This document shows, in pieces, positions 15,788 through 24,358 of a stretch of 64,000 nt of DNA. Under the pieces are notes generated by a model that ran no database searches, was not told where the DNA came from, and saw only the letters and a program-made list of their open reading frames with translations. Origin of the DNA: a virus; IMG/VR virus record IMGVR_UViG_3300033153_007277, positions 1-64,000 of that record. One strand, given 5' to 3'. The position numbers and the translations under genes were made by a program. Numbering within the stretch: position 1 is the first letter of the stretch; the number at the start of each line of letters is the position of its first letter.

Positions 15788-16126
15788 ATGCATCTTACTG
15801 ATTTAATAATTTACTTGTTGGCAACAACGGGGCTGACATTAGCTGTTACATGGTCCAAGATATTTTATCCACTTAGGAATTTATTCGATATCGGAGAACA
15901 GACCAGGAGGGCTATAGACAATCCGCTCAATAAGATGAAAATTAGCCCCCGACAGAGCATTTCTCATTTTATATGGAGTCTTCTAACCTGCCCCTTCTGT
16001 TTGGCATTCTGGTGTGGGTTTGTAATATGGTGGTTAATGGGAACTGGAGAAATAGGATATGCTATATGCTTATCACTATCAGTAAGTACAGTGACGTATT
16101 CTATTTACCGAGCGTTTTGGTTGTAA
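15788..16126 (+). CDS. Membrane protein with CPFCLAFW motif (DUF1360-like)
   Basis: A 112-residue protein with hydrophobic segments at about 3-22, 62-84 and 88-110. The conserved-looking LLTCPFCLAFWCG (about 63-75) resembles DUF1360-type membrane proteins. The gene ends 26 bases inside the convergent minus-strand gene at 16101. Function unknown; a redox or envelope role is conceivable because of the CxxC pair. Confidence 0.6.
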   Translation: MHLTDLIIYLLATTGLTLAVTWSKIFYPLRNLFDIGEQTRRAIDNPLNKMKISPRQSISHFIWSLLTCPFCLAFWCGFVIWWLMGTGEIGYAICLSLSVSTVTYSIYRAFWL

Positions 16127-16751
16127 TGACTCCAGCAACAAATCCTAGTCCAATTTGGAACGGGGCTGACTCAAACCATTTCTTTTTCTTCTTAATTGTG
16201 TAACTGGTTATTGGTCCAGTATTCACATAAGGGTTGCTGTTCTGAATAGTAACTATATGGTCGTTCTTCTTGAATAGGCCATTTTTTTTGGTGCCTAAAA
16301 CAATTGATTGAATGTTCGGGATCTGGATACTATCTAATTTGAACATTGTGTTTGTAACGCTTCCGGATAAAGAATAGAACTCATGCTCAAGGCCAAATGG
16401 TTTATAAAAAGGAAAGCATGGAATACTATCTGTAAACCTCACTTCCACTTCTTTAATAACTATCTTCTCCTTAATCTGAATTATCACCCCCGGGTCTTTC
16501 ATTTTTATGTTCTTGATAGCTTTACTCAAACTATCATTCATCGTCATGAGGGTTTTCTCGGATATCTCAAGGGACTCATTGTATGCAATTACATCACCAT
16601 TAAGGGCTTTATAGAACTTTACGGTATCAGAATAGTCAACATAGGATTCTACTTCATTACGGAAGATGTTTTTATCATTACACTGCTTGAAAACCACCAT
16701 CAATATAAAGATGATAATCCCGTACATTACTATTCTTTCTAGACCCTTCAC
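16101..16751 (-). CDS. Inner-membrane spanin-like protein
   Basis: This 216-residue protein has one N-terminal transmembrane segment (MYGIIIFILMVVFKQC, about 9-24), then a long helical region (about 30-95) and a beta-rich part. It ends with a second hydrophobic stretch (FQIGLGFVAGVIT, about 197-209). An N-terminally anchored periplasmic coiled coil in a lysis cluster suggests an i-spanin-like role. The start is a GTG overlapping the stop of the upstream small gene as GTGA; an ATG lies eight codons later. No outer lipoprotein spanin is recognised nearby. Confidence 0.5.
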   Translation of the reverse strand: MKGLERIVMYGIIIFILMVVFKQCNDKNIFRNEVESYVDYSDTVKFYKALNGDVIAYNESLEISEKTLMTMNDSLSKAIKNIKMKDPGVIIQIKEKIVIKEVEVRFTDSIPCFPFYKPFGLEHEFYSLSGSVTNTMFKLDSIQIPNIQSIVLGTKKNGLFKKNDHIVTIQNSNPYVNTGPITSYTIKKKKKWFESAPFQIGLGFVAGVITTKTLGK

Positions 16752-16867
16752 TTAGTAGTTCTTTTCTTCAATAGATAGACTGGCCTTCCTTTTATCATTT
16801 TGACATTTCTTTGTGGGACTGGTCTAGCCACTGGTCTTTCTGTTTTCTTTCCTTCGCAACACCCCAT
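16748..16867 (-). CDS. Small basic protein (39 aa) in lysis cluster
   Basis: A short frame starting MGCCEGKKTERPVARPVPQR, coupled on both sides: TAATG with the peptidoglycan enzyme and GTGA with the spanin-like gene. Very basic, with a Cys pair at the N-terminus but no lipobox. The tight coupling supports it being real; role unknown. Confidence 0.5.
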   Translation of the reverse strand: MGCCEGKKTERPVARPVPQRNVKMIKGRPVYLLKKRTTK

Positions 16868-17466
16868 TATAACCACTCTTCTTTAAGTAAAGTATAAGTA
16901 AAGGAGTTACTCCATATTTCAGCTGACTCTGAACAGATTCTAATAAAGGTGTTGAAGTCGTGGGGATTCTGTAGAACTTGGCAACCAGCCGACCATTTCC
17001 TCACCTGAACCGACTCATTCTTAGCATTAGCCCTATGGATATTAATCCCAAACATTCCTGTCTCGGTTTCATCAAGATCCATATCGTGCTCTGAGTCTTT
17101 ATTGTTGTCTCTGAATACGGTAACATCTTTAGCCTGGCATAATGCCATATATTTCCCTTGGTGCTTTCTCAGTGCATAAGCTCCTCTGTACTGACCCTCC
17201 TTTAAAATAGCACATCCACTACCATTAAGCGGATTCTCTAGCCAGTGAATACCTGCATCTGCAGTCATAGGAAATTGCAACAAACTCCAAAATCCCTCAT
17301 GTTTCCAAAAAACACAAAGAACATCATCAAATTTATTAGGCTTTCCGTTAGCTGCTCTAACTCCAACTATATTTAAATTATGACTTTTGTCATCATTCTC
17401 GAAAATGGCATATCCTTTTCCAAGCATTGCCTTCATTAATTTCTTAACGGTTATATCTTTTCTCAT
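16867..17466 (-). CDS. YkuD-like (L,D-transpeptidase fold) peptidoglycan enzyme, endolysin candidate
   Basis: This 199-residue protein has a C-terminal region with GINIHRAN (about 144-151) and WSAGCQVL (about 161-168). This is the His...Ser-x-Gly-Cys arrangement of YkuD-type catalytic sites, with Cys as nucleophile. Upstream segments (NIVGVRAANGKPNKFDDVL, GIHWLENPLNGSGCAILKEG) match the conserved pattern of phage proteins of this kind. In a cluster with holin-like and spanin-like genes it is the best endolysin candidate, cleaving rather than making cross-links. No signal peptide is seen, so export by holin is likely. Confidence 0.72.
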   Translation of the reverse strand: MRKDITVKKLMKAMLGKGYAIFENDDKSHNLNIVGVRAANGKPNKFDDVLCVFWKHEGFWSLLQFPMTADAGIHWLENPLNGSGCAILKEGQYRGAYALRKHQGKYMALCQAKDVTVFRDNNKDSEHDMDLDETETGMFGINIHRANAKNESVQVRKWSAGCQVLQNPHDFNTFIRICSESAEIWSNSFTYTLLKEEWL

Positions 17467-17756
17467 TACTTAAAATATTGTCTGAGCTTGTCAGCCCTGT
17501 TTTTAGATTGGGACTGCTTCTTTGTATCATGACTCTTTTTAGATTGATGAGCTTCATCAATTCCATCGTGATTACCGTGAGTGCCCTTTTTGCGATTGAT
17601 TGCTTGTAGCACGGATCTATACTTCTTGCGGGCTTTTGTAGAGTGATACTTCTTGTTGTAGGCATCTCTCTTTTTTGCAGCTTCTGGATGTGTCTGGTAA
17701 TATCTTGCTGATTTACTTTTACCTTTCTTTGTTCCTGCTAGTCCGTTCCGTGCCAT
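17466..17756 (-). CDS. Conserved Lys-rich phage protein
   Basis: A 96-residue strongly basic protein: MARNGLAGTKKGKSKSARYY, then HSTKARKKYRSVLQAINRKKG, then ASN/Lys-rich KNRADKLRQYFK. This resembles a small protein found repeatedly in aquatic phage genomes. The Gly/Asn/Asp segment GTHGNHDGIDEAHQSKKS in the middle and the overall charge suggest nucleic-acid binding. Function is not known. Confidence 0.6.
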   Translation of the reverse strand: MARNGLAGTKKGKSKSARYYQTHPEAAKKRDAYNKKYHSTKARKKYRSVLQAINRKKGTHGNHDGIDEAHQSKKSHDTKKQSQSKNRADKLRQYFK

Positions 17757-17761
17757 GGTAA

Positions 17762-18079
17762 TTATTTCTTTTTGAGTTCTGCGATATAATCTTCGAAATC
17801 ACATAAATCCTTATGCATAGCCGCCCAATGGAAGTTAACCACACAGCCTTTAATAGTTTCGTAGATGTGCTCTTCTATTTCTACTTCTTCGTCAACCTTT
17901 AGCTTATCGTGTATAAGACACTGAACATCTAATCTCTTTTTCTGTTCTGATGTGACTAACCCTTCTCTAGGGATTCCGTCGGTACAAGCTTTTACAAGGT
18001 CTTGGTAACTCAACTCCTTAATAGATCCGTCTAATTGAGGTTCTTTAATTTCAGTTGGTTTGTTTTTGAATATTCTCAT
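17762..18079 (-). CDS. Conserved-type small protein
   Basis: A 105-residue acidic helical protein starting MRIFKNKPTEIKEPQLDGSI. IKELSYQDLVKACTDGIPRE then GLVTSEQKKRLDVQCLI resembles phage proteins encoded near tail or lysis genes. I use the ATG at 18079, which lies 22 bases below a good -7 box (18101-18108), rather than one at 18103. Function unknown. Confidence 0.6.
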   Translation of the reverse strand: MRIFKNKPTEIKEPQLDGSIKELSYQDLVKACTDGIPREGLVTSEQKKRLDVQCLIHDKLKVDEEVEIEEHIYETIKGCVVNFHWAAMHKDLCDFEDYIAELKKK

Positions 18080-18082
18080 TCG

Positions 18083-18108
18083 TATAAGTTTTAATTTATA
18101 CAAATATA
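18083..18108 (-). promoter_or_regulatory. Promoter for the distal lysis genes
   Basis: On the minus strand TATATTTG (18108-18101) matches the -7 box. It is followed by a near-palindrome TATAAATTAAAACTTATA (18100-18083) before the ATG at 18079. It would allow separate transcription of 18079-16101. Confidence 0.55.
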
Positions 18109-18119
18109 GGCATTTTTAT

Positions 18120-18326
18120 TTACGCCTCTTTCTTGAAGAAATTTGTAAGAAACTTTCCAGCCACACCTATACCTAAAGCAACATAAGAAATCATGTGGGC
18201 ATCTTCAGATATTCCGTAAGCCGTAATAAAGGCTGACACTGACAACAAGGCATCTCCTAATTTTCTCCACTTAGCTGGAGTAGGGGCACCGTAATTTGAA
18301 GTAACTTTTTCTATTGTTTTTTTCAT
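18120..18326 (-). CDS. Small holin-like membrane protein
   Basis: A 68-residue protein with two hydrophobic segments (about 25-41 and 46-61) and basic ends (MKKTIEKV, FFKKEA), the size and topology of class II holins. It lies next to another membrane protein and near the YkuD-like enzyme. It overlaps the upstream gene by ATGA. Holin function is inferred from topology and context only. Confidence 0.55.
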   Translation of the reverse strand: MKKTIEKVTSNYGAPTPAKWRKLGDALLSVSAFITAYGISEDAHMISYVALGIGVAGKFLTNFFKKEA

Positions 18327-18613
18327 TTCTTTAACTCATGTATAGCTGTTATTATTCGCAACTCCATAGCTTGCATTTTTCCGGTAATTTCTGTAACTGA
18401 ATTATCAGATCTTTCCCTATTTTCTTTAACATCTGTTTTAACAGCTTCAATCCTTTTGTTAAAAATCTTCTGATTAGTTTCTAAAGTCTCTATTCTTAAC
18501 TTTAATAAGTTAACTGAACCTTTTAATCTAAACCATACCCCAACAGCTCCTCCCGCTCCAAACAATATACTCAAAAGAGTTTGTAATCCAAATGTCATTT
18601 CTCCTGCATCCAT
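18323..18613 (-). CDS. Membrane-anchored coiled-coil protein of lysis region
   Basis: A 96-residue protein with an N-terminal hydrophobic segment (LQTLLSILFGAGGAVGVWF, about 10-28) followed by a continuous heptad helix (about 35-96). This anchor-plus-coiled-coil form is seen in holin accessory and spanin-like proteins. It could be the second component of the lysis pair with the gene at 18120. Confidence 0.55.
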   Translation of the reverse strand: MDAGEMTFGLQTLLSILFGAGGAVGVWFRLKGSVNLLKLRIETLETNQKIFNKRIEAVKTDVKENRERSDNSVTEITGKMQAMELRIITAIHELKK

Positions 18614-18624
18614 CCTAATCTTTT

Positions 18625-18999
18625 TTAATTCTCTTTATATTTTACATTTCTTTTTGGTTTAATCAAACCACACATCAATAATAAGTAAAATATAGGAGCT
18701 ATTATGCCGCAAACCATTATTGTTAATAAACTTAATATAAACATCATAATAGGATTGGGGGCTATATACTTCTCACTATCATCATTATGGTAGGCGAAAT
18801 GGCAATGATCTGGACCGTCTAAAGGAAAGAAGGTTCTATTGATTATGAATTGCATCATAACCCAATACCATTTTGTGAAGTCCCAAGCATGATTGGCATA
18901 ATAACCTACTCTGCCCGAAATAGTACAATCGGGATTACCCCCAGCAATAGCATTACCTAGTTGGTCAATTGAAACTAATATGTTCCCAACATAGCTCAT
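18625..18999 (-). CDS. Conserved phage membrane protein
   Basis: A 124-residue protein. The N-terminal part (SIDQLGNAIAGGNPDCTISG, RVGYYANHAW) and the later LDGPDHCHFAYHNDD look strongly conserved in phages I remember. Two hydrophobic segments lie at about 84-112. It is coupled to the upstream gene by a shared base (18999). Position between fibre and lysis genes suggests a lysis or envelope role; unproven. Confidence 0.6.
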   Translation of the reverse strand: MSYVGNILVSIDQLGNAIAGGNPDCTISGRVGYYANHAWDFTKWYWVMMQFIINRTFFPLDGPDHCHFAYHNDDSEKYIAPNPIMMFILSLLTIMVCGIIAPIFYLLLMCGLIKPKRNVKYKEN

Positions 19000-19376
19000 T
19001 ATCTTTCGTCTACAATAGCTTCAGAAGCAGCTCTGTCAGCAGCATCAAATATTTGTTTCTTAAGAATCCTTCCTGTATCTAAATGTCTTTTTAAAGTATC
19101 TTTACCTGCTGTCCAAAAAGCAACTACATTAGCTTCAGCTAAACTGTATTCGTTATTGTCTAATGTACTTATGTCTAACGGGAAAGTAAATGCAGATTGG
19201 TTAGTATGTATCTCAGTCCAATTTATCTGAGCATATACAGATAAAGAAAATGTATTAGATTCATAAGGAAAACCTGCTGAAATTAATATAGCAGTTCTTG
19301 TGTCTATTTCATTGTACCTGTATGCCTTGTATTCGTCAAGAGTATAGCCAGAAGTATCTATTCTTTGTTTTAGCAT
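18999..19376 (-). CDS. Tail-fibre assembly-like protein (DUF4376-like C-terminus)
   Basis: A 125-residue protein. An N-terminal short segment is followed by TRTAILISAGFPYESNTFSL, then SVYAQINW and repeated aromatic/helix elements to LKKQIFDAADRAASEAI. This is the pattern of DUF4376-type domains found at tail-fibre or chaperone proteins. It directly follows the beta-helix fibre gene on the same strand, so a role in its assembly or tip is likely. Confidence 0.55.
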   Translation of the reverse strand: MLKQRIDTSGYTLDEYKAYRYNEIDTRTAILISAGFPYESNTFSLSVYAQINWTEIHTNQSAFTFPLDISTLDNNEYSLAEANVVAFWTAGKDTLKRHLDTGRILKKQIFDAADRAASEAIVDER

Positions 19377-19379
19377 GTC

Positions 19380-20879
19380 TTAAAATATTATTGTTATTTG
19401 TTGCCCATGTTCAATATAAACATCTGGATTACCACCAGAGCTACTACCTCTTCTCACCCTACATGTATAAGATTTATTTTCATCTAAAATAAAGTCCTCA
19501 GTTGATATGAGTTCATCAACACCACCAGTAGTTATTGTTTTCCAAACAACACCACCTCCATAGGTTGTCGCAGGACTATCGGTAGCTTCGTCATCTGTAG
19601 CGTCCGTTCTATTAGGATTCGTTATTTCAATCCAATCAGCACCATCATTTACATCTGTTATTTCAAATACTCCATCATTAGAGGCGTTAGTAGCCGATTC
19701 AATAATCATTTTATCTCCAACTCTTGCTCTTGATAAATCAGGTGTTGTATTAAATGTATATCTAATAGTATTACCAGATTGCCATGCAATAGTATCAACA
19801 TCTAATTTGGCTAAACCACCAAATCCCATTACTAAGTTGTTTGTGGTATTGTACATTTCAATTACAACGTCCTGTCCAGATTGATCATGACCAACTGTAA
19901 CATCAAACCTTGCTTTAATAGTGGATGCATCTGGATTATATGAAGAAATCTCTCCTATAAATACAGGAGATTCTCCAGGTGCTGTTGGATCAGTTATCTC
20001 TAAAAATGTAGTACTTGTTGTACTCCATGATGATTTTATTGATGAATCAACATCTATATAAGCACCTGCTAAACCATCATTTGCATCAAATGGTATTCTC
20101 CAATTAGTTGTGCTTGCATCAGCACCGATTAAAGGAATTACATCATAACCTTCAAAATGACTTGATTCAATAGATGCTTCGCCAAATGTAGTTGGATCAA
20201 CAACAGAAGAAACATCTATAGCTATATCACCAGATTGATCTGATTCAAATGTACAATTTGCAACATCTAATTTTTCAGCTTTGTAAGATTGGCAATCTAA
20301 AAATGTAGTAGGTCCTGACCCTGAATTTCTTGAATGTATTATAAACGCATCACTCATGTGTATATGTCGCACTTCTGCCGTACGAACAATACCCTCATTC
20401 CAATTATTAAAATGGACTAAGGTATCAATATGAATGTCGTGCATTTCTCCAAGAGTCATAACCCTATTACAAGTATGTATTCTTGTTCTGTGTATAACAA
20501 GTTCTTTTGTGCCAGTAGTATCAGAAATATTTAAAACTGTTCCAGAAGGACAAGAAAGAGCTGTTGAAGCTATACCACATCCAACATCAGTAGCAGTTAC
20601 TAAATCACCAGCCAAACCTGTAGAAGTAAGAGATGTATGAGCTTCACCACTTCCAAGTATACAACAATCTCCACCAAAAACTATTCTATCTCCAGCTAAG
20701 TCTACATGAGCCCCTAAATGATAGGCTCCTGAAGGAATTGTAATAACACCTCCAGCGTAAGTAGTAGCAGCATCAATAAAATCTTGAGCAGTGTTTATAA
20801 CAACAATATTAGTAAGCTGTTTTAAAACAGTGATTCCTAAATCATCAAGACCATTTAACATTCTTTTTTCGCCAGCCAT
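19380..20879 (-). CDS. Tail fibre/spike protein with pectate-lyase-like beta-helix
   Basis: This 499-residue protein has an N-terminal segment (about 28-60, FIDAATTYAGGVITIPSGAY) typical of the first rung of pectate-lyase-like spike domains. Repeated short beta strands rich in Asp, Thr, Ile and Val (to about 300) follow, then further beta modules. Such proteins bind or degrade surface polysaccharide. No catalytic residues can be assigned. It ends 3 bases before the assembly-like gene. Confidence 0.7.
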   Translation of the reverse strand: MAGEKRMLNGLDDLGITVLKQLTNIVVINTAQDFIDAATTYAGGVITIPSGAYHLGAHVDLAGDRIVFGGDCCILGSGEAHTSLTSTGLAGDLVTATDVGCGIASTALSCPSGTVLNISDTTGTKELVIHRTRIHTCNRVMTLGEMHDIHIDTLVHFNNWNEGIVRTAEVRHIHMSDAFIIHSRNSGSGPTTFLDCQSYKAEKLDVANCTFESDQSGDIAIDVSSVVDPTTFGEASIESSHFEGYDVIPLIGADASTTNWRIPFDANDGLAGAYIDVDSSIKSSWSTTSTTFLEITDPTAPGESPVFIGEISSYNPDASTIKARFDVTVGHDQSGQDVVIEMYNTTNNLVMGFGGLAKLDVDTIAWQSGNTIRYTFNTTPDLSRARVGDKMIIESATNASNDGVFEITDVNDGADWIEITNPNRTDATDDEATDSPATTYGGGVVWKTITTGGVDELISTEDFILDENKSYTCRVRRGSSSGGNPDVYIEHGQQITIIF

Positions 20880-20881
20880 AA

Positions 20882-21280
20882 TTATACTATTGGAGCACCA
20901 TTAATGCTTGTTAATCTATTTATTACGGATACAGCTATATCGATACCTGTTTGACCGTTTAACCATAACATGTACTCATCAGTTGCAGGATCAAATAATA
21001 TAACATCTGGATCATCAATCATAGATCCTGGATTCTCTGGATCATCAATTTGAGGAGCTACTAAAGGTAGTCCATTTGGATTAAAAATAATTTGATAATC
21101 TTTAATTTCAGGAGCAAATTCTTCTGAACCTCCATCAGCAATATGATAATCTTTGTATAATACAACTATTCTTTTATTGCCAACTAAATTTATATGAACC
21201 TCTTCAAGTTCATTAAATCTTTTTAAACCAGGTATTTTTGAAGTTACCTCTGTTTTTATTACTGTTGTTAAATAATCCAT
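20882..21280 (-). CDS. Hypothetical tail-region protein
   Basis: A 132-residue acidic protein. The first half (VHINLVGNKRIVVLYKDYHI) is beta-rich and the middle is full of Asp and Pro (IDDPENPGSMIDDPDVILFD). It sits between two fibre genes with 2- and 11-base gaps. Probably a fibre connector or accessory; no family recognised. Confidence 0.55.
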   Translation of the reverse strand: MDYLTTVIKTEVTSKIPGLKRFNELEEVHINLVGNKRIVVLYKDYHIADGGSEEFAPEIKDYQIIFNPNGLPLVAPQIDDPENPGSMIDDPDVILFDPATDEYMLWLNGQTGIDIAVSVINRLTSINGAPIV

Positions 21281-21291
21281 ATCTTTTATTA

Positions 21292-22497
21292 TTAAGCTAA
21301 TTGTATTGCTAATGTTCCACCAGCATCTACGTAAATTCTATATCTTGTTCCTGAAGTTTCTTGAGCAACTATTAATCCTAATCCATTACCAACCGTTTCA
21401 ATACCACCAGTTACAGTTAGTTTCGAAGCTCCAGTTGCAGCTCCTATAACAACATTATCTGCACTCCAATCAACTCTAAGTAAGTTGGCATCTGATGTTC
21501 CTTCAAACAATGCATCTGCTGTTTTAGTGTGCAAAATAGTATTTGTTGCTGGAACTATATGTCCAAGTGCTAATCGTTGTTGAATATAGTTAGGTGGTCC
21601 ACCTCCAGTAGATAATTGAGTTTGTATTGTTCCTCCTGAATCAGTTATGGTCATATACGGATTAACACCCGTTTGAGTAAAAATGAATTTACCTGACCCA
21701 CTAAATGCTCTAAATTGAGCAATCTTTCCTGCTGATGCAGCTGCTGTTGATGTTAATGGAGCATAAGCAACAACCCCTCCTGCTACAATAGAGCCTGTAT
21801 TTGTTAGGACACCTATATTAGAATAATTTAATATATGAGATGCATCTGAATTTTGAGCTCTAAAAGAATATGTTCCGCTTCCGGTATCGACACCTTTTGT
21901 ATGAAGCTTTGCTGATGATGGATTTACTCCTACACCAAGATTTCCTGTTTGTACATGTAAACCATCAGCTTCTGCTCTTAATTTAGAAACAACAGCACCT
22001 GCTTTATACAATTCAATAATGCCTTGTCCTATTGATTCTGCTCTCAATTGAAATGCAATATTATCAGGAGTTGCAATAGTTCCAGACCTACCTATAATAA
22101 CGGGTTTTGAATATCCACTTGAAACAGAAGCTGAAATTTCAATAGTTCCTGAAGGAGCATAAGTAGCCTCTTTACCCCATGCTATTTTCTTTGTTGGGTT
22201 AGTTGCTGTATGTGTACTATGGATAGATCCTTCTCTGTTAATGCTTGTATAGTCAGAATTTGTGCTATTTGTAAATTTAACTGAATCAGCTAAAGATGCG
22301 TTTGGAGCTAAAAAATCTAAAGTATTTGTTCCAACTGTAACTACTGTTGTACCGCCTAAAGCTCCACTTCCTCCGTAAATTCCACCAGCAGCTAAATCAG
22401 CCATTGTAGCAAATGGATTCATAGCTGTAGGTGCTGCTGCACTTATAGCTGCTTGATACTCGTTATTTGGTAAATATCTTTTTATTCTAGTACCCAT
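21292..22497 (-). CDS. Tail fibre protein
   Basis: A 401-residue protein rich in Ala, Thr, Ser and Gly and made of short beta repeats. N-terminal YLPNNEYQAAISAAAPTAMN and GGSGALGGTTVVTVG, and C-terminal VIGAATGASKLTVTGGIETV, are typical trimeric fibre shafts. It lacks a recognisable chaperone domain. It would form part of the adsorption apparatus with the genes at 19380 and 22508. Confidence 0.65.
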   Translation of the reverse strand: MGTRIKRYLPNNEYQAAISAAAPTAMNPFATMADLAAGGIYGGSGALGGTTVVTVGTNTLDFLAPNASLADSVKFTNSTNSDYTSINREGSIHSTHTATNPTKKIAWGKEATYAPSGTIEISASVSSGYSKPVIIGRSGTIATPDNIAFQLRAESIGQGIIELYKAGAVVSKLRAEADGLHVQTGNLGVGVNPSSAKLHTKGVDTGSGTYSFRAQNSDASHILNYSNIGVLTNTGSIVAGGVVAYAPLTSTAAASAGKIAQFRAFSGSGKFIFTQTGVNPYMTITDSGGTIQTQLSTGGGPPNYIQQRLALGHIVPATNTILHTKTADALFEGTSDANLLRVDWSADNVVIGAATGASKLTVTGGIETVGNGLGLIVAQETSGTRYRIYVDAGGTLAIQLA

Positions 22498-22507
22498 ATT
22501 AAATGTT

Positions 22508-23383
22508 TTATACTACTGTTGTAATGTCTAAATCTCCTGTTGCTATAGTTACATAAGTGATAGCTCCTAAAGTATCGTTTTCTCCACCAGCATCAAAATC
22601 AATTCCCTTTCCAGACGCTAATGACGTTCCTTGTATAGTCGCTGCTGTAGGTCCATTATTAAAGAACGATACTGATCTTGCTCCTGCAGCTACTGACGAA
22701 CTTGCTATGCCCGCTACATTAGTATATGAAGGTGTACGGACCACAACTGCTGAAACCTCGTTTAAAAGAGATATAATAGCTCCTTCTGTATCAACGTAAG
22801 AGATAGCTCCTACTGGAACATATGTAGCTCCTGTAGAATCATAATATTGAGAGGCTCCGAAAGTACTTGTAGTTTGATCCCAGATAACAACTTCCCTAAA
22901 GATCAAATTAGCAGCTCCAGCATCTTTCATGAACCTCGATTCATAATCCTTTCCTTTCTGAAGTTCTGCCAATACTAATACTTGGTTGGCAGCTGTTGCG
23001 GCACCAGCCGCTGCCGCTATAGTTAATGCTTGAAAAGAAGCTAACCAAGTAGTAATACTTGTAACGGCAAGAAGCATTTTATCATTAAGTGACGCTCCAG
23101 CTTGCCATGCGGCTTGATTAGCCACATTCTCGACATCAAACTCTAAAACATCTCTAACATCACCTTGTCTCTTCAGAGAAATTAAAGCTCTTGATCCTTT
23201 GTTTTCTCCAGGATGTCTATTTGCTCTATCAGCGTTTTGTTTCGCTATTCTTGCGGAAACGTCTAACTGGTTCTTTGATATAGTTTCCCAATTTACACCA
23301 TCCCAGCTAATAGCTAAATGTCCTAGCCAAGAAGCATCAATATTCTCACCATTATCTATATATATTACTCTTTCAGTTGCCAT
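22508..23383 (-). CDS. Tail structural/receptor-region protein
   Basis: A 291-residue protein. The N-terminal third is charged and helical. An Ala-rich helix (about 120-145) separates it from a beta-rich C-terminal domain (about 230-291) with SVSFFNNGPTAATIQGTSLA, a form I associate with fibre tips or knob domains of Bacteroidota phages. No enzyme motif. It is in the fibre operon. Confidence 0.55.
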   Translation of the reverse strand: MATERVIYIDNGENIDASWLGHLAISWDGVNWETISKNQLDVSARIAKQNADRANRHPGENKGSRALISLKRQGDVRDVLEFDVENVANQAAWQAGASLNDKMLLAVTSITTWLASFQALTIAAAAGAATAANQVLVLAELQKGKDYESRFMKDAGAANLIFREVVIWDQTTSTFGASQYYDSTGATYVPVGAISYVDTEGAIISLLNEVSAVVVRTPSYTNVAGIASSSVAAGARSVSFFNNGPTAATIQGTSLASGKGIDFDAGGENDTLGAITYVTIATGDLDITTVV

Positions 23384-23385
23384 AA

Positions 23386-24099
23386 TTAATGTTTTTCTCT
23401 AACGTGTAATCTAGCTTGCTTAAGCCATCCATCAGATGCGTTTTTTGTTTTAAATTTTAATAGTACTGACTCTCCTGGACCTAATACAACTTCAGCTATA
23501 TCAGAGTTTGATGTATTTATATTATAAACATTGTTATCTAAATCCCCAGGAGTAGGAGTATACGTGAAATCTATCTGAATAGCTCCTATAATCTCTGATT
23601 CCATTGTATCAGTTGGTACTGTACTTCTATGGAATATTGCCATATCAACATCACTAGCCCCGTAAGATCCTGTCGTGTCAATTTTTCCATAACCGCATAC
23701 AGCGAAAACAATATATGTTTTAGAAGTAGAACTACTATTGGTATGGATAAGAGAAGAATAGCCACCTCCATCTGGAATAAAATAAGTAGAAGGAACAAAA
23801 TTTGAATCATCACCTAAAGACAATGCTGTTTCGTCATTATAGAGCTCCTCATCTAAACATACTTTAGCTGCTAAAGCTTCTACAACATCGGATAAGGTAG
23901 CACCAGGACTAAGAGGTATGCATGAAGGAAGTGTTCCTTTCCAGCATATTGCATCTTCCATTATTTGTAGTGCTTGAGATAGATTAGCTCCCAATGGTAT
24001 GTTTAAACACGAAAAGTTCGCGTCAAAGCAAACTTCGGAGGTACACACATTAATACCTGATTTTTTAGTCTTCAATAAATCTGGACATCCGTCACTCAT
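23386..24099 (-). CDS. Cys-containing tail protein
   Basis: A 237-residue protein. The first 90 residues hold nine cysteines (CPDLL, NVCTSEVC, SCLNIP, AICWKG, PSCIPL, KVCLDE) in two similar units (LGANLSQALQIMEDAICWKG and PGATLSDVVEALAAKVCLDE), an internal duplication. The rest is a beta sandwich-like domain ending LKFKTKNASDGWLKQ. A metal- or disulfide-stabilised adaptor is possible. Confidence 0.55.
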   Translation of the reverse strand: MSDGCPDLLKTKKSGINVCTSEVCFDANFSCLNIPLGANLSQALQIMEDAICWKGTLPSCIPLSPGATLSDVVEALAAKVCLDEELYNDETALSLGDDSNFVPSTYFIPDGGGYSSLIHTNSSSTSKTYIVFAVCGYGKIDTTGSYGASDVDMAIFHRSTVPTDTMESEIIGAIQIDFTYTPTPGDLDNNVYNINTSNSDIAEVVLGPGESVLLKFKTKNASDGWLKQARLHVREKH

Positions 24100-24106
24100 A
24101 GTTTTG

Positions 24107-24358
24107 TCATTTGCAACAATTCACAGAAAGGTTTTCCGAAAGCTTACCTGATAAGCAATCTACCTCTCCCTGAGTTAATGACTCACCTTGAGAGCATTCT
24201 AGCATCTTCCAGATAAGTGATTTTGCAAGTGATTCATTCCATGTGCCGTTGCAGCTTGGTAATCCAAATAACTCTGCTCCGGCTAATTTACTAATATCTT
24301 TTGAAATATTAGCCTTTGACAACTCAATAATATTATAATCTATACTTATATGACTCAT
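24107..24358 (-). CDS. Small Cys-containing tail-region protein
   Basis: An 83-residue helical protein with four to five cysteines near its end (CSQGE, DCLSG, NCCK). LTQGEVDCLSGKLSENLSVN echoes the duplicated unit of the following gene. It overlaps the upstream gene by ATGA. Confidence 0.5.
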   Translation of the reverse strand: MSHISIDYNIIELSKANISKDISKLAGAELFGLPSCNGTWNESLAKSLIWKMLECSQGESLTQGEVDCLSGKLSENLSVNCCK

